Source of the DNA: Dryocola clanedunensis subsp. sulfonylureivorans
GTDB taxonomy: Bacteria; Pseudomonadota; Gammaproteobacteria; Enterobacterales; Enterobacteriaceae
DNA length: 64,000 bases
Direction of reading: 5' to 3'
Assembly (NCBI RefSeq): GCF_016756775.1
Contig: NZ_JAERMU010000017.1
Span: forward strand, 1 to 64,000
Below the pieces are notes generated by a model. It was not told the origin of the DNA. It did not search any database and saw nothing but the letters and a program-made list of their open reading frames with translations. Below are positions 20,119-31,696 of the stretch, in pieces. The first letter of the stretch is position 1. Every line of letters starts with the position of its first letter. The position numbers and the translations under genes are program-made.

Positions 20119-21627
20119 ATGGAAACCAAAGATCTGATTGTCATTGGCGGCGGTATCAACGGCGCCGGTATTGCAGCTGATGCCGCAGGCCGTGGCCTGT
20201 CCGTGTTAATGCTGGAGGGGCAGGATCTGGCCTGTGCCACCTCTTCCGCCAGCTCCAAATTAATCCACGGTGGCCTGCGCTACCTGGAACACTACGAATT
20301 TCGCCTGGTGAGTGAGGCGCTGGCCGAACGCGAAGTGCTGCTGAATATGGCTCCCCATATTGCCTTCCCGATGCGCTTTCGTTTGCCTCATCGCCCGCAT
20401 CTTCGCCCGGCGTGGATGATCCGCATTGGCCTGTTTATGTACGACCATCTGGGCAAGCGTACCAGCCTGCCTGCTTCCACCGGTTTGCGTTTTGGCGCAG
20501 ATTCGGTACTGAAGCCCGAAATCGTGCGCGGTTTCGAATATTCTGACTGCTGGGTAGACGATGCGCGCCTTGTGCTGGCGAACGCGCAGATGGTGACCAA
20601 AAAAGGCGGCGAGGTGAAAACCCGCACCCGCGCAACCAGCGCCCGTCGTGAAAACGGCCACTGGATTGTGGAAGCGCAGGATATCGACACCGGCGAAACC
20701 TTTACCTGGCGCGCGCGCGGCCTGGTTAACGCTACCGGGCCGTGGGTAAAAGACTTCTTCGACGACGGGCTGAAACTGCCGTCTCCTTATGGTATCCGCC
20801 TGATCAAGGGGAGCCATATCGTGGTGCCGCGCGTGCATAACCAGAAGCAGGCGTACATTCTGCAAAACGAAGATAAGCGCATCGTGTTTGTGATCCCGTG
20901 GATGGACGAATTCTCCATCATCGGCACGACGGACGTGGAGTACAAAGGCGACCCGAAAGCGGTGCACATTGATGAAAGCGAAGTGAAGTACCTGCTGGAC
21001 GTCTATAACGAACACTTCAAAAAATCCCTGAGCCGTGAAGACGTGGTGTGGACCTACTCCGGTGTTCGCCCGCTTTGCGACGATGAGTCTGACTCCCCAC
21101 AGGCGATCACCCGCGACTATACGCTGGATATTCACGATGAAAACGGCAGTGCGCCGCTGCTATCCGTCTTTGGCGGCAAGCTGACTACCTACCGCAAACT
21201 TGCCGAGCATGCGCTGGACAAGCTGCAAAACTATTATCCGACGATGGGACCAGCCTGGACCAAAGGCAGCAAACTGCCGGGTGGAGATATCGCCGGCGAT
21301 CGCGATGATTTCGCCGCGCAATTGCGCCGCCGTTATTCGTTCCTGAGCGAAGGTCTGGCCCGCCGCTTTGCCCGCACCTATGGCAGCAACAGCGAGCTGA
21401 TTCTGGCGGATGCCACAGGCCTGGATGATTTAGGTGAAGACTTTGGCCATGAGTTTTACGAAGCAGAGCTGCGCTATCTGGCCGAGCACGAATGGGTGAA
21501 ACGCGTGGATGATGTTATCTGGCGTCGTACCAAACTGGGAATGTGGCTGACGGACGAACAGCAGGCGCGGGTGGCGCAGTGGCTGGCAAAGCGGAACGGT
21601 AAGGCGCAGCTCTCTTTAGCTTCGTAA
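20119..21627 (+). CDS. glpD: Aerobic glycerol-3-phosphate dehydrogenase GlpD
   Basis: FAD enzyme on the inner face of the cytoplasmic membrane. It oxidises glycerol-3-phosphate to dihydroxyacetone phosphate and passes electrons to ubiquinone. The protein has 502 aa (501 in E. coli). The N-terminal dinucleotide fold [20 protein letters not shown] is at about residues 7-26. [17 protein letters not shown] is the first family signature, and [17 protein letters not shown] carries the second. Divergent from glpE. The tandem GlpR operators overlap the leader just before the GAGAGGGCAGC ribosome site. Confidence 0.97.
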   Translation: METKDLIVIGGGINGAGIAADAAGRGLSVLMLEGQDLACATSSASSKLIHGGLRYLEHYEFRLVSEALAEREVLLNMAPHIAFPMRFRLPHRPHLRPAWMIRIGLFMYDHLGKRTSLPASTGLRFGADSVLKPEIVRGFEYSDCWVDDARLVLANAQMVTKKGGEVKTRTRATSARRENGHWIVEAQDIDTGETFTWRARGLVNATGPWVKDFFDDGLKLPSPYGIRLIKGSHIVVPRVHNQKQAYILQNEDKRIVFVIPWMDEFSIIGTTDVEYKGDPKAVHIDESEVKYLLDVYNEHFKKSLSREDVVWTYSGVRPLCDDESDSPQAITRDYTLDIHDENGSAPLLSVFGGKLTTYRKLAEHALDKLQNYYPTMGPAWTKGSKLPGGDIAGDRDDFAAQLRRRYSFLSEGLARRFARTYGSNSELILADATGLDDLGEDFGHEFYEAELRYLAEHEWVKRVDDVIWRRTKLGMWLTDEQQARVAQWLAKRNGKAQLSLAS

Positions 21628-21630
21628 CGA

Positions 21631-21700
21631 TTTACCCCTCACCCCGGCCCTCTCCCCAAAGGGGCGAGGGGGCAAACCGTACAAGCGGGTGAGGGTAAAA
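21631..21700. repeat. Compound inverted repeat between glpD and malT
   Basis: An outer stem TTTACCCCTCACCC / GGGTGAGGGTAAA (with a one-base bulge) encloses an inner hairpin GCCCTCTCCCC / GGGGCGAGGGGGC with loop AAA. It lies between the convergent ends of glpD and malT and could act as a bidirectional terminator. A related CCCTC-rich palindrome lies at 42385-42447, suggesting a dispersed repeat type. Confidence 0.6.
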
Positions 21701-21702
21701 AC

Positions 21703-24408
21703 TCAGACTCCATACCCCATCATCTTCAGCAGCTTCTGTGCATGCTGCACCGCGTCCTGTCGGTGCGCCACTCCGAGTTTTTGATAAAGATTCCGAATGT
21801 GCGTTTTGATGGTCGTAGCCGCCACGTCCAGCTCGCCCGCGATCTGATCGTTGCTGTAACCTGAATAAATCAGCCCCAGAACCTGCCATTCACGCTGGGT
21901 GAGTGGGCTGGTGCGGATAAGCTCCGGCACCTCCGGGTGGGTCAGCAGACGGTTAACAAAGTTCTCATCGAAGTGGGCGAACTTGTGGCGATGGTGCTGG
22001 TTAATCTCGCGCAGGATACGCTGGGCGCGATGCTGATCCAGCTCCGGCAGGGTATTGAGCTGAATCAGCTGACGCAGCTGCTGCGCCATCGCTTCACCTT
22101 CAATCACAAAGTGGCTGACAAACCCGGTGCGGTTAGCTAACGACAGCGCTTCCAGCAGCACCCGCTGGGCGTCACTTTTGCGCCCTGACTGCCAGTAGAG
22201 CTGGTTTAACAGCAGCAGGTTGCGGTTGAGATCGCTCATCAGACGCAGGCTGCGGGCATTTTCGTTTAGCTCTTCCAGCACCATTTCCGCCGGATCGAAC
22301 TCACCGAGCAGGATCTGTGCCCGGGCGATGTTGCGCCACTGGCTTTGCAGGAAGTGGTTATTGGCAAACTCTGGTTTTGGCGTCTGGCGCAGCCAGGTGG
22401 CAGCGGACTTTTTATCGCCGGTCATCTGCCAGTAGATCACCCGGACTTTATCGGCGTTCGACACCCAGTCGCTGTGGTACGGCCCGTTGCCCAGCAGGTT
22501 TTCCAGGCGGTTAAGGTGATTACGGGCGTTGTCCAGATCCCCACGAGCCAGCGAGCACTGCACCAGCAGGGCCAGACATTGCAGCTGTTGCTGAGGCTGA
22601 TACCCGGCGAGCACTTCCACGCCATAGCGCGCGGAGGCTTCAGCCTCATCGAGGCGCGACCAGGCCCACAGCAGCTGCGCGCGGATGCGCAGCAGGAACT
22701 CATGCAGCGGCAGCTGTTCAAGATGCTGCTCGCGGATCAGGATGAACGCTTTCTCCTGCGTCTCCCACGCCGCCTGCAAAAAGCCCTGCGCCAGCAGGAT
22801 TTCACTTTGCTGGATCAGGCTCCACAGCGCGTAATGCCAGACGTCGTGGCGGCGGGACATCTGCTCGGTCTGCTGCATGACGGAAAGGGATTTCGTTAAG
22901 TCACCTTTGCAGTGCAGCACTTCGCCGTGAACGGATGTTGCCACAATGCGGCTGTAGTAATTCGCCAGCGGCAGCATGTCGAGGGCGACCATCGCCAGCC
23001 GTTCGGCTTCTTCCGGATCGCCGTCGTTAATGGCGACCTGGGCTCGCAGGGCGTTAAATTCACCGTGCAGCGTGTCGTCCATTTCCAGATTCATTTCCTG
23101 CTCGGCCCGTGCCAGCAGCAGGTTAACTTCGTTGTAGCGGTGCTGGCTCTGCATCAGCCAGGCCTGCAGTAAAACCAGACGAGGATTTTCTAACAGGCTC
23201 TCCCACGGCAGGGCTTTTAGCGACTCTTCCAGCAGCGCCAGCTCGCTGTGGTTAAACAGCGCCCACGCGTGGTGCAGCAGGATGTCGCGCAGCATATTGG
23301 CGTCGCCCGCGGCAAGCGCGTGGTGAATAGCCTCGCTCGGGAAGCCTTGCGCCATCCAGCTTTCGGCGGCGGCACGGTGAATCTCAGGCAGCTCGGCCGC
23401 CAGCTCCCACTGACACCGCTGGCGCAAAAAACTGCCGAACAGCGGATGGAAGCTGAACCACTCGCCGGAGTCATCCATACGCTGCAAAAACAGCCCCTGG
23501 CGCTCGGTCTCTTCCAGCCGCATCTGGCCATTCTCTTCACCCGTTACGCGGACTATCAGGGCGTCGTTCATCGAGCGGAGGATGGAACTACGTAACAGGA
23601 AGTTACGCGTATCGGCATCCACAGTGTTCAGAACCTCATCCACCAGATAGTCAGAGAGATGGCTGGCATTGATGCCTGAAAGACGACGTGCCGAATGATG
23701 GGCAGGAGTATTGGTCTGACGCGCCGAGAGGGCGATCAGCTGCAGCGCAGTTGCCCAACCGGCAACGTCATCGCACAGGCGGCTGCTGTCCGCAGGCTCA
23801 ATAGGGGAGTTCAGGCGGCAGTCAAAGAACAGCTTCGCTTCCTGATGGGTAAAGGCGAGCTGTTGGCTGCCAATTTCCAGCAGCTGGTCGCGCACGCGCA
23901 GGTTCGCAATGCCAAGCTGTGGGAGGTTACGTGACAGCACGACCAGGGTCAGATTTTCCGGCTGATGGCGGATGAAAAAGCGCATTGCCTCGTGGATCAC
24001 CGGATTGCTGATCAGGTGATAATCATCAATCACCAGGAACAGCGGATGAGGCCACTCTGCCAGCTCGATAAACAGCTGGGCAAACAGCGACGAAAGGCTG
24101 GCGTACTGGCGCTTTTGCGCCATGGTTTCACTACTGACACAGTGACCGCCCGTCGCTTGTTGAACGGCGGTGATCAGGTAGCTGGCAAAGCGTTCCTGCT
24201 GGTTGTCCCCCTCATCAAGAGAGTACCAACCCAACTCATTTTTCCCTGCGGCCCACTGGGAGACCAGTGTGGTTTTTCCGTACCCTGCCGGGCTTGTTAC
24301 CAACGCCAGCCGATAATTGGCGGCTGTGGATAATTTCACCAGCAGACGGTCGCGAACCACGGTATTTTCCAGCCGTACCGGGCGACTCAATTTGGATGGG
24401 ATCAACAT
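21703..24408 (-). CDS. malT: ATP-dependent transcriptional activator MalT
   Basis: Activator of the maltose regulon (STAND/LuxR type), which needs maltotriose and ATP. The protein has 901 aa, the E. coli length. Walker [12 protein letters not shown] is near residues 36-46 and Walker [10 protein letters not shown] near 125-133. A long TPR-like sensor region (about 440-800) precedes the C-terminal LuxR helix-turn-helix ([20 protein letters not shown], then [16 protein letters not shown]). It is divergent from malPQ, whose MalT boxes lie 44-111 nt before malP. A CRP site lies 188 nt upstream of malT. Confidence 0.97.
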   Translation of the reverse strand: MLIPSKLSRPVRLENTVVRDRLLVKLSTAANYRLALVTSPAGYGKTTLVSQWAAGKNELGWYSLDEGDNQQERFASYLITAVQQATGGHCVSSETMAQKRQYASLSSLFAQLFIELAEWPHPLFLVIDDYHLISNPVIHEAMRFFIRHQPENLTLVVLSRNLPQLGIANLRVRDQLLEIGSQQLAFTHQEAKLFFDCRLNSPIEPADSSRLCDDVAGWATALQLIALSARQTNTPAHHSARRLSGINASHLSDYLVDEVLNTVDADTRNFLLRSSILRSMNDALIVRVTGEENGQMRLEETERQGLFLQRMDDSGEWFSFHPLFGSFLRQRCQWELAAELPEIHRAAAESWMAQGFPSEAIHHALAAGDANMLRDILLHHAWALFNHSELALLEESLKALPWESLLENPRLVLLQAWLMQSQHRYNEVNLLLARAEQEMNLEMDDTLHGEFNALRAQVAINDGDPEEAERLAMVALDMLPLANYYSRIVATSVHGEVLHCKGDLTKSLSVMQQTEQMSRRHDVWHYALWSLIQQSEILLAQGFLQAAWETQEKAFILIREQHLEQLPLHEFLLRIRAQLLWAWSRLDEAEASARYGVEVLAGYQPQQQLQCLALLVQCSLARGDLDNARNHLNRLENLLGNGPYHSDWVSNADKVRVIYWQMTGDKKSAATWLRQTPKPEFANNHFLQSQWRNIARAQILLGEFDPAEMVLEELNENARSLRLMSDLNRNLLLLNQLYWQSGRKSDAQRVLLEALSLANRTGFVSHFVIEGEAMAQQLRQLIQLNTLPELDQHRAQRILREINQHHRHKFAHFDENFVNRLLTHPEVPELIRTSPLTQREWQVLGLIYSGYSNDQIAGELDVAATTIKTHIRNLYQKLGVAHRQDAVQHAQKLLKMMGYGV

Positions 24409-24595
24409 AGTCAGTCACTTCACTGTGCCTTTTCCGTCATTTTTCGAGCCGCAGCCAGAGAGGGTTGCAGCGCGACAGATGCAGGAAAAAAGATTAAGGA
24501 ATGATTTTTTTTACGCTTCGTAATTAATGCCTGAATGTAAGGTCGGCCAGATTGCACTTTATTGCAAGAATGTTGAACTTTTCGTGCCCGGTAAG

Positions 24596-24613
24596 TTGCA
24601 CCTTGTCACAATT
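24596..24613 (-). promoter_or_regulatory. CRP site of the malT promoter
   Basis: On the minus strand this reads AATTGTGACAAGGTGCAA, with a perfect TGTGA arm and spacing as in the E. coli malT CRP site. MalT synthesis is CRP-dependent in E. coli. Confidence 0.65.
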
Positions 24614-24815
24614 CCATATTTTTAATTACCGGGGTTCATGTTAGGCATGTATTTCTCCCGGCCTGAAATTGCATGAAATCCGCGCCCGGCCTGAAAAGAA
24701 AGCGGTTTCAGTCGAAAGCTTTAAACGAACGTAACGGGTGGTTTGTTGTCCGAATTTGGGTGAGATTGATCCACCTGCAGGTCAGGCGTTTAGCGGCGGC
24801 GATCACATTTTTGAC

Positions 24816-24860
24816 TCATCCCCGTCACTCCTCCCTGTCTAATCCCCCTCAGGATGAGGA
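24816..24860 (+). promoter_or_regulatory. MalT boxes upstream of malP
   Basis: Several GGGGATGA-type elements occur close together: TCATCCCC (24816-24823), CTCCTCCC (24828-24835), ATCCCCCT (24842-24849) and GGATGAGG (24852-24859). They lie 68-112 nt before malP, as at the E. coli malPQ promoter. The rest of the 519-nt malT-malP gap shows only the malT CRP site; I see no further gene in it. Confidence 0.65.
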
Positions 24861-24927
24861 ATAAGCCCAGGCTGCCCGGCACACTAGCGGGCAATGAATT
24901 CCGAATAATCACAGGACCCGATTCCCT

Positions 24928-27330
24928 ATGTCACAGCCGACCTTCAATAAAGCACAATTTCAGGCTGCGCTGACCCGCCAGTGGCAGCGTTTTGGCCTGC
25001 ATTCCGCGCAGGATATGACCCAGCACCAGTGGTGGCAGGCCGTGAGCGGCGCGTTAGCCGAACTGCTGGCCGCCCAGCCGGTTGCGAAACCGCAGGCGAA
25101 ACAGCGTCATGTGAACTACATCTCCATGGAATTCCTGATTGGCCGCCTGACGGGCAACAACCTGCTGAACCTGGGCTGGTATCAGGACGTAGCCGACGAG
25201 CTGAAGGGCTTTGACATCAACCTGACCGATCTGCTGGAAGAAGAGACTGACCCGGCGCTGGGCAACGGTGGCCTCGGGCGTCTGGCTGCCTGCTTCCTGG
25301 ATTCCATGGCGACGGTTGGCCAGTCGGCGATTGGCTACGGCCTGAACTACCAGTACGGCCTGTTCCGCCAGTCCTTCAAAGACGGCCAGCAGATGGAGGC
25401 ACCGGACGACTGGCATCGCGGCAGCTACCCGTGGTTCCAGCACAACTCGGCCCTCGACGTGCAGGTTGGCGTGGGCGGAAAAGTGGTAAAAGAGGGGCCG
25501 CATTTCCGCTGGGAACCGGCGTTTATCTTCCAGGGCGAAGCCTGGGATCTACCGGTGCTGGGCTACCGTAACGGCGTCGCCCAGCCGCTGCGCCTGTGGC
25601 AGGCTAAGCATGCCCATCCGTTTGACCTGACTAAATTCAACGACGGCGACTTCCTCAAGGCAGAGCAGCAAGGCATCGACGCGGAGAAGTTGACCAAGGT
25701 TCTCTATCCGAACGACAACCACCTGAACGGCAAAAAGCTGCGCCTGATGCAGCAGTATTTCCAGTGCGCCTGCTCCGTGGCGGACATCCTGCGTCGCCAT
25801 CACCTGGCGGGCCGTAAGCTGGCAGAGCTGGCGGATTACGAAGTGATTCAGCTTAACGACACTCACCCGACCATCGCCATTCCTGAGCTGCTGCGCGTGC
25901 TGATCGACGAGCACCAGATGAGCTGGGACGACGCCTGGGCTATCACCAGCAAAACCTTCGCCTACACCAACCACACGCTGATGCCGGAAGCGCTGGAGTG
26001 CTGGGACGAGAAGCTGGTGAAGGCTCTGCTGCCGCGCCACATGCAGATCGTCAACGAAATCAACGCCCGCTTTAAAAAGCTGGTGGAGAAGACCTGGCCG
26101 GGCGACGAGGCCGTCTGGGCGAAGCTTGCGGTGGTGTACGACAAGCAGGTACGCATGGCGAATATGTGCGTAGTGAGCGGCTTTGCGGTGAACGGCGTCG
26201 CTGCGCTGCACTCTGACCTGGTGGTAAAAGATCTCTTCCCTGAATACCACCAGCTTTGGCCGAACAAATTCCATAACGTCACCAACGGCATTACGCCTCG
26301 CCGCTGGATCAAGCAGTGCAACCCGGCGCTTGCCGGGCTTCTCGACAAGAAGCTGAAGAAAGAGTGGGCGAACGATCTGGACGTGCTGGAAGGGTTGGAA
26401 AAATTCGCCGACGATGCGAAGTTCCGCAAGGAATATCGCGACATCAAATACCAGAACAAAGTGAAGCTGGCGGCGTTCGTGAAGGCGCGTACTGGCATCG
26501 TCATCAGCCCGGATGCGCTGTTCGACGTGCAAATCAAACGTCTGCACGAATATAAGCGTCAGCACCTTAACCTGCTGCACATCCTGGCGCAGTACAAAGA
26601 GATCCGCGAGAACCCGCAGGCTGACCGCGTGCCGCGTGTCTATCTGTTCGGCGCGAAAGCGGCGCCTGGCTACTACCTCGCGAAGAACATTATCTTTGCT
26701 ATCAACAAGGTTGCGCAGGCGATTAATAACGACCCGGTAGTTGGCGACAAGCTGAAAGTGGTGTTCATCCCGGATTACTGCGTCTCTGCTGCGGAAATCA
26801 TGATCCCGGCGGCGGATATCTCCGAGCAGATTTCTACGGCGGGTAAAGAGGCCTCCGGCACCGGCAACATGAAGCTGGCGCTGAACGGCGCGCTGACCGT
26901 GGGCACGCTGGACGGTGCGAACGTTGAAATCGCCGAGAAGGTCGGTAACGAGAACATCTTTATCTTCGGCCACACCGTGGAAGAAGTGAAAGCGCTGAAG
27001 GCCAAAGGCTACGACCCGGTTAAATGGCGTAAGAAAGACAAAGTGCTGGATGCGGTGCTGAAAGAGCTGGAGAAAGGTATTTACGCCGACGGCGATAAGC
27101 ATGCCTTCGACCAGATGCTGCACAGCATCGGCAAGCAGGGCGGCGACCCGTATCTGGTCATGGCAGACTTTACCGCTTACGCCGAAGCGCAAAAGCTGGC
27201 GGATGCGCTCTACCTCGACCAGGAAGCCTGGACGCGTGCCGCCATTCTGAACACCGCCCGCTGCGGCATGTTCAGCTCGGATCGCTCAATCCGCGATTAC
27301 CAGCAACGCATCTGGCAGGCTAAGCGCTAG
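24928..27330 (+). CDS. malP: Maltodextrin phosphorylase MalP
   Basis: PLP-dependent GT35 phosphorylase, which releases glucose-1-phosphate from maltodextrins in the cytosol. The protein has 800 aa (797 in E. coli). The PLP region [20 protein letters not shown] is at about residues 641-660, and [20 protein letters not shown] and [19 protein letters not shown] are N-terminal family blocks. It is preceded by MalT boxes and followed after 8 nt by malQ in one operon. It differs from GlgP (15.3 kb) in its shorter length and its genomic context. Confidence 0.97.
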   Translation: MSQPTFNKAQFQAALTRQWQRFGLHSAQDMTQHQWWQAVSGALAELLAAQPVAKPQAKQRHVNYISMEFLIGRLTGNNLLNLGWYQDVADELKGFDINLTDLLEEETDPALGNGGLGRLAACFLDSMATVGQSAIGYGLNYQYGLFRQSFKDGQQMEAPDDWHRGSYPWFQHNSALDVQVGVGGKVVKEGPHFRWEPAFIFQGEAWDLPVLGYRNGVAQPLRLWQAKHAHPFDLTKFNDGDFLKAEQQGIDAEKLTKVLYPNDNHLNGKKLRLMQQYFQCACSVADILRRHHLAGRKLAELADYEVIQLNDTHPTIAIPELLRVLIDEHQMSWDDAWAITSKTFAYTNHTLMPEALECWDEKLVKALLPRHMQIVNEINARFKKLVEKTWPGDEAVWAKLAVVYDKQVRMANMCVVSGFAVNGVAALHSDLVVKDLFPEYHQLWPNKFHNVTNGITPRRWIKQCNPALAGLLDKKLKKEWANDLDVLEGLEKFADDAKFRKEYRDIKYQNKVKLAAFVKARTGIVISPDALFDVQIKRLHEYKRQHLNLLHILAQYKEIRENPQADRVPRVYLFGAKAAPGYYLAKNIIFAINKVAQAINNDPVVGDKLKVVFIPDYCVSAAEIMIPAADISEQISTAGKEASGTGNMKLALNGALTVGTLDGANVEIAEKVGNENIFIFGHTVEEVKALKAKGYDPVKWRKKDKVLDAVLKELEKGIYADGDKHAFDQMLHSIGKQGGDPYLVMADFTAYAEAQKLADALYLDQEAWTRAAILNTARCGMFSSDRSIRDYQQRIWQAKR

Positions 27331-27338
27331 GGGAAGAC

Positions 27339-29420
27339 ATGGACAGCAAACGCCTTGATAACGCCGCGCTGGCGGCAGGAATTAGCCCGAACTACATCAA
27401 TGCTCACGGCAAGCCGCAGGCTATTCCGGCGGAGACCAAGCTGCGCTTGCTGGAAGCCATGAGCCGTACCGCAACCCCTAAAAAGGTGGCGGTCACCCCG
27501 CTGCCCAGCGTTCAGGTGTTTACCGCCGGGACGAAAATGGCGCTGCCGCTGGAGGGCCACGGCGAATTCAGCTGGCAGCTCACCACGGAAGAGGGGAAGC
27601 ATCATAAAGGACACGCGCAGGCGGGCAAGAAGCTGGCGCTGCCCGCAAAGCTGCCGGAAGGCTATCATGAGCTGACCGTCAGCCAGAACGAGCACCTGTG
27701 GCAGTGTCGCGTGATCGTTGCGCCGAAGCGCTGCTATGAGCCGGAAGCCCTGCTGCAGGACAAGAAGCTGTGGGGTGCCTGCGTGCAGCTCTATACGCTG
27801 CGTTCGGAGCGTAACTGGGGCATAGGTGATTTCGGCGATTTGCAGAGCATGCTGGTGGATGTGGCTAAGCGCGGTGGGTCATTTATTGGCCTGAACCCCA
27901 TTCACGCGCTTTATCCGGCGAACCCGGAAAGCGCCAGCCCGTACAGCCCTTCGTCCCGCCGCTGGCTGAACGTGATTTATATCGACGTCAACGGCGTCGA
28001 TGACTTCCTGCTGAGCGATGAAGCGCAGGCCTGGTGGAAGATGCCGACCACGCAGCAGACTCTCCAGTCGGTGCGTGACGCGCAGTGGGTGGATTATGCC
28101 ACCGTGACGGTGCTGAAAATGGCGGCGCTGCGCATGGCCTGGAAACAGTTCTCGCTGCGCACCGCTCGCGATGAGCAGGTGCAGGCGTTCCAGGCATTTG
28201 TGGCAAACGGCGGCGACAGCCTCTATTACCAGGCGGCTTTCGACGCGCTGCACGCTTATCAGGTAAAAGAGGATGAGATGCGCTGGGGCTGGCCTGTCTG
28301 GCCGGAAGGCTTCCGCGATGCCCATAATCCCGAAGTCAAAGCGTTCTGTCAGGAACACAGCGATGAGGTGAATTTCTTTCTCTGGCTGCAGTATCTTGCC
28401 CACAGCCAGTTTGCAGCCTGCTGGCAAACCAGCCAGGGCTTTAAGATGCCGATTGGCCTGTATCGAGACCTGGCGGTTGGCGTGGCGGAAGGCGGTTCGG
28501 AAACCTGGTGCGACCGCGAACTGTACTGCCTGAAAGCCTCGGTTGGCGCACCGCCGGATATTCTTGGCCCGCTGGGCCAGAACTGGGGCCTGCCGCCGAT
28601 GGATCCGCACGTCATCGTGGCCCGTGGCTATCAGCCTTACATCGAAATGCTGCGTGCGAACATGACCAACTGCGGCGCGCTGCGCATTGACCACGTTATG
28701 TCGATGCTGCGCCTGTGGTGGATCCCCTACGGCGAGACGGCGGATAAAGGTGCCTACGTGCATTATCCGGTGGACGATCTGCTGTCGATTCTGGCGCTGG
28801 AAAGCAAGCGTCATAACTGTATGGTGATCGGCGAGGATCTGGGCACGGTGCCGGTTGAGATCGTCGGCAAGCTGAAGGACAGCGGAGTTTACTCGTATAA
28901 AGTGCTCTATTTTGAACACGACAACGAAAAGCAGTTCCGCGCGCCTCAGTCATGGCCAAAACAGTCCATGGCGGTAGCGACCACCCACGATTTACCGACG
29001 CTACGCGGCTACTGGGAAAGCGGCGATCTGACGCTGGGTAAAACCCTGGGGCTGTATCCGGATGCGGACGTGCTGAGCGAGCTGTATCAGGATCGCGAAC
29101 GTGCGAAGCAGGGCCTGCTGGAAGGGCTGCACAAGTATGGCTGCCTGCCGAAGCGGGCCGGACATAAAGCTTCGCTGATGGCGATGACGGCAACGCTCAA
29201 CCGTGGGATGCAGCGCTATATTGCAGACAGCGGCAGTGCGCTGCTGGGCCTGCAGCCGGAAGACTGGCTGGGCATGGCGGAACCGGTAAATATTCCGGGG
29301 ACGAGCTACCAGTACAAGAACTGGCGCCGCAAGCTGTCGACCTCGCTTGAAGCAATGTTTGCCGACGCCGGGGTGAATAAGCTGCTGAAGGATTTGGATA
29401 AGCGGCGTAAGAAGGGTTAA
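27339..29420 (+). CDS. malQ: 4-alpha-glucanotransferase (amylomaltase) MalQ
   Basis: GH77 enzyme that transfers glucosyl units between maltodextrins, building longer chains for MalP and releasing glucose. The protein has 693 aa (694 in E. coli). An N-terminal domain (about 1-135) is followed by the catalytic barrel. LRIDHVMSM carries the nucleophile Asp, VIGEDLGTVP the acid/base Glu, and TTHDLPTLRGYW the third Asp. It is the second gene of malPQ, 8 nt after malP and with a GGGGAAGAC ribosome site inside the gap. Confidence 0.97.
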   Translation: MDSKRLDNAALAAGISPNYINAHGKPQAIPAETKLRLLEAMSRTATPKKVAVTPLPSVQVFTAGTKMALPLEGHGEFSWQLTTEEGKHHKGHAQAGKKLALPAKLPEGYHELTVSQNEHLWQCRVIVAPKRCYEPEALLQDKKLWGACVQLYTLRSERNWGIGDFGDLQSMLVDVAKRGGSFIGLNPIHALYPANPESASPYSPSSRRWLNVIYIDVNGVDDFLLSDEAQAWWKMPTTQQTLQSVRDAQWVDYATVTVLKMAALRMAWKQFSLRTARDEQVQAFQAFVANGGDSLYYQAAFDALHAYQVKEDEMRWGWPVWPEGFRDAHNPEVKAFCQEHSDEVNFFLWLQYLAHSQFAACWQTSQGFKMPIGLYRDLAVGVAEGGSETWCDRELYCLKASVGAPPDILGPLGQNWGLPPMDPHVIVARGYQPYIEMLRANMTNCGALRIDHVMSMLRLWWIPYGETADKGAYVHYPVDDLLSILALESKRHNCMVIGEDLGTVPVEIVGKLKDSGVYSYKVLYFEHDNEKQFRAPQSWPKQSMAVATTHDLPTLRGYWESGDLTLGKTLGLYPDADVLSELYQDRERAKQGLLEGLHKYGCLPKRAGHKASLMAMTATLNRGMQRYIADSGSALLGLQPEDWLGMAEPVNIPGTSYQYKNWRRKLSTSLEAMFADAGVNKLLKDLDKRRKKG

Positions 29421-29433
29421 CGGCAAAACTGAC

Positions 29434-29463
29434 GGCGGATGACGCGCTGCTTATCCGCCCTAC
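29434..29463 (-). repeat. REP-like palindrome, inverted copy after malQ
   Basis: GGCGGATGACGCGCTGCTTA followed by TCCGCCCTAC. It is in the opposite orientation to the copy at 29518-29550; the pair sits between the convergent malQ and nfuA. Confidence 0.75.
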
Positions 29464-29517
29464 GGTAAAGACTCGTAGGAAGGAAAATAACAGACGTCAT
29501 CCACCGCAATGATCAGT

Positions 29518-29550
29518 CGTAGGGTGGATAAGCGTTAGCGTCATCCACCA
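29518..29550 (+). repeat. REP-like palindrome before the nfuA 3' end
   Basis: GTAGGGTGGATAAGCG with a CATCCACC arm, 6 nt before the nfuA stop; second member of a BIME-like pair. Confidence 0.75.
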
Positions 29551-29556
29551 CAAATA

Positions 29557-30132
29557 TCAGTAATAAGAGTGCTCACCGCGCTGGTGTTCGGTCAGGTCGC
29601 GAACGCCTTTCAGCTCCGGGAATTCAGCCAGCAGCTGCTTCTCGATGCCTTCTTTCAGGGTCACGTCCACCATAGAACAGCCGTTGCAGCCGCCGCCGAA
29701 CTGCAGGATGGCGAAGCCTTCATCGGTGATCTCCATCAGCGTCACGCGACCGCCGTGGCCTGCCAGCTGTGGATTAACCGTCGCCTGCAGCATGTACTCA
29801 ACGCGCTCCATCAGCGGCGCATCGTCAGCTACTTTGCGCATTTTGGCGTTCGGGGCTTTCAGCGTCAGCTGGGAACCGAGCTGGTCGGTCACGAAGTCGA
29901 TTTCAGCATCTTCGAGGTAAGGCGCGCTCAGCTCGTCCACGTAGGCGGTCAGCTGCTCGAATTTCAACGCTGTATCTGAAGCTTCTACCGCATCCGACGG
30001 GCAATAGGACACCCCGCACTCCGCGTTTGGAGTACCTGGGTTGATAACAAATACGCGAATTTGCGTCCCTTCTTCCTGTCCCGCCAGCAGTTTGGCGAAG
30101 TGGGATTGTGCAGTATCGGAAATACGGATCAT
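29557..30132 (-). CDS. nfuA: Fe-S biogenesis carrier protein NfuA
   Basis: Carrier that delivers 4Fe-4S clusters to apoproteins such as aconitase and lipoyl synthase, especially under oxidative stress or iron starvation. The protein has 191 aa, as in E. coli. The N-terminal degenerate A-type domain (about 1-100) is followed by a Nfu domain with the cluster-binding CxxC in [11 protein letters not shown] (about residues 147-157). Cytosolic. It is downstream of gntX on the same strand with a 58-nt gap. Confidence 0.97.
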   Translation of the reverse strand: MIRISDTAQSHFAKLLAGQEEGTQIRVFVINPGTPNAECGVSYCPSDAVEASDTALKFEQLTAYVDELSAPYLEDAEIDFVTDQLGSQLTLKAPNAKMRKVADDAPLMERVEYMLQATVNPQLAGHGGRVTLMEITDEGFAILQFGGGCNGCSMVDVTLKEGIEKQLLAEFPELKGVRDLTEHQRGEHSYY

Positions 30133-30190
30133 AACGATTGCTCAATAGTTGACTATTTTAGTCGGTTATAATACGCCCATCATCGAGGGT

Positions 30191-30874
30191 CTACAAGGTT
30201 CGACAAAGGCACCATACCTGGATAGTCGCCGCGCCCTGCTTTTTCAGCAGCCGCGCAATTTCCGCCACGGTACTGCCCGTCGTGACGACATCATCCACAA
30301 TCACCATATGGCGACCCGCCACCGGAATATCAACCCTGAACGCCCCCTTAAGATTGCCTCGCCGCTGCTTTGCCGTGAGCTGATGCTGCGTGGCCGTTGG
30401 CCTGATGCGGCGGAGGGCCGTGGGCTGATATTCACAGTTTAACCAGCGTGCCAGCGGAATAGCGAGGAGGGCGCTCTGGTTATATCCCCGGCGCCAGGCC
30501 CGGCGGGCGTGAAGGGGGACTGAAACGATGACGTCCGGCCTGAAATAATCCCCCCGGCGGCGGCTATCCAGCACTTTTGGCAAAATTAAGCGGGCCAGCG
30601 CCGGGGCGAGCGCGGTGGCGCCCTCAAACTTCAAGCGATGAACAAGCTTGCTCAGCGGCGGCTGATAGTCCGTGACGAAGAGCAATCGGTCCCACGATGG
30701 CGGATTTTGCAGGCACCTGCCGCAGGGCGATGCTGTCCACATGGCCGGGAGGCCGCAGCACGGGCAGCAGGGCGGGGCCACGGGCATGGCCGCCGTGCAG
30801 CGTGAGCATATCCCCCATGCCGGGCAGGCAAGCGGCATCCGGCATAGCCAACACAGCCCCGGGATTGTTAGCAT
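30191..30874 (-). CDS. gntX: ComF-family phosphoribosyltransferase-like protein GntX
   Basis: Protein of 227 aa, as E. coli GntX/YhgH. The N-terminal Cys pairs (CWLCRM, CSRC, CPCCG, CGRC) look like a zinc-binding double-zinc-ribbon domain. The C-terminal type I phosphoribosyltransferase domain has HMVIVDDVVTTGSTV (about residues 193-207). ComF relatives take part in DNA uptake in competent bacteria, and E. coli GntX is needed for using DNA as a nutrient. The hof genes at 57 kb belong to the same process. I chose ATG 30874 (MLTIPGLC) over an upstream start at 30937 that would overlap the divergent bioH. Confidence 0.93.
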   Translation of the reverse strand: MLTIPGLCWLCRMPLACPAWGICSRCTAAMPVAPPCCPCCGLPAMWTASPCGRCLQNPPSWDRLLFVTDYQPPLSKLVHRLKFEGATALAPALARLILPKVLDSRRRGDYFRPDVIVSVPLHARRAWRRGYNQSALLAIPLARWLNCEYQPTALRRIRPTATQHQLTAKQRRGNLKGAFRVDIPVAGRHMVIVDDVVTTGSTVAEIARLLKKQGAATIQVWCLCRTL

Positions 30875-30912
30875 AGCCACCTCCCTGTATGGCAAAACGA
30901 GAACAATAACTG

Positions 30913-31689
30913 ATGAACAAGCTCTGGTGGCAGACAAAAGGTGAAGGAAAAATCGATCTTGTGCTGCTGCACGGATGGGGACTGAACGCCGAAGTGTGGC
31001 ATTGCATAGTTAAGGAACTCGGCTCGCAGTTTCGTTTACATCTGGTCGATTTGCCGGGCTATGGCCGCAGCCAGGGGTTTGGCGCGCTGACGCTGGAAGA
31101 GATGGCGGAGGTGGTGCTGGCGCAGGCACCGCAGCAGGCTATCTGGCTGGGCTGGAGCCTGGGCGGGCTGGTGGCAAGCCAGGTTGCTTTGAGACATCCT
31201 GAGCGCGTGCGCGGATTAATCACTGTGGCTTCATCGCCTTGTTTTACCGCCCATGACGAGTGGCCGGGGATCAAGCCGGACGTACTCGCCGGGTTCCAGC
31301 GGCAGCTAAGTGAAGATTTTCAGCGTACCGTTGAGCGCTTCCTCGCGCTGCAAACGCTGGGCACGGAGACGGCCCGTCAGGACGCTCGCCAGCTTAAAGC
31401 GGTGGTGCTGGAACAGCCAATGCCGGAGGTAGATGTACTGAACGGCGGGCTGGAGATCCTGAAAACCGTCGATCTGCGTGAAGAGATGGAGACACTGACC
31501 GTGCCGTTGCTGCGCCTTTACGGTTATCTCGACGGGCTGGTGCCGCGCAAAATCGCGGGGCTGCTGGATGAGCGCTACCCGCAAAGCGGCTCCGCTATTT
31601 TCCCGAAGGCCGCCCACGCGCCGTTTATTTCGCATCCCGCTGAGTTCTGCGAGCAGGTTTATCAGTTCGCAAAGCTTGTTGATGAATAG
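30913..31689 (+). CDS. bioH: Pimeloyl-ACP methyl ester carboxylesterase BioH
   Basis: Hydrolyses pimeloyl-ACP methyl ester to free pimeloyl-ACP for biotin synthesis. The protein has 258 aa (256 in E. coli). Alpha/beta hydrolase with Ser82 in GWSLGG, Asp in [10 protein letters not shown] (about 207) and His in KAAHAPF (about 236). Cytosolic. It is divergent from gntX with only 38 nt between starts, so the promoters must overlap. It converges on feoC. Confidence 0.96.
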   Translation: MNKLWWQTKGEGKIDLVLLHGWGLNAEVWHCIVKELGSQFRLHLVDLPGYGRSQGFGALTLEEMAEVVLAQAPQQAIWLGWSLGGLVASQVALRHPERVRGLITVASSPCFTAHDEWPGIKPDVLAGFQRQLSEDFQRTVERFLALQTLGTETARQDARQLKAVVLEQPMPEVDVLNGGLEILKTVDLREEMETLTVPLLRLYGYLDGLVPRKIAGLLDERYPQSGSAIFPKAAHAPFISHPAEFCEQVYQFAKLVDE

Positions 31690-31696
31690 CGATGGT

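Noticed and set aside
19914-20258. N-terminal extension of glpE to 224 aa
   Set aside because: It covers the glpD promoter, its GlpR operators and the start of glpD on the other strand; the 109-aa form from 19913 matches GlpE end to end.
25549-27192. 547-aa open frame on the minus strand opposite malP
   Set aside because: Same kind of antisense shadow; malP on the plus strand is complete and recognisable.
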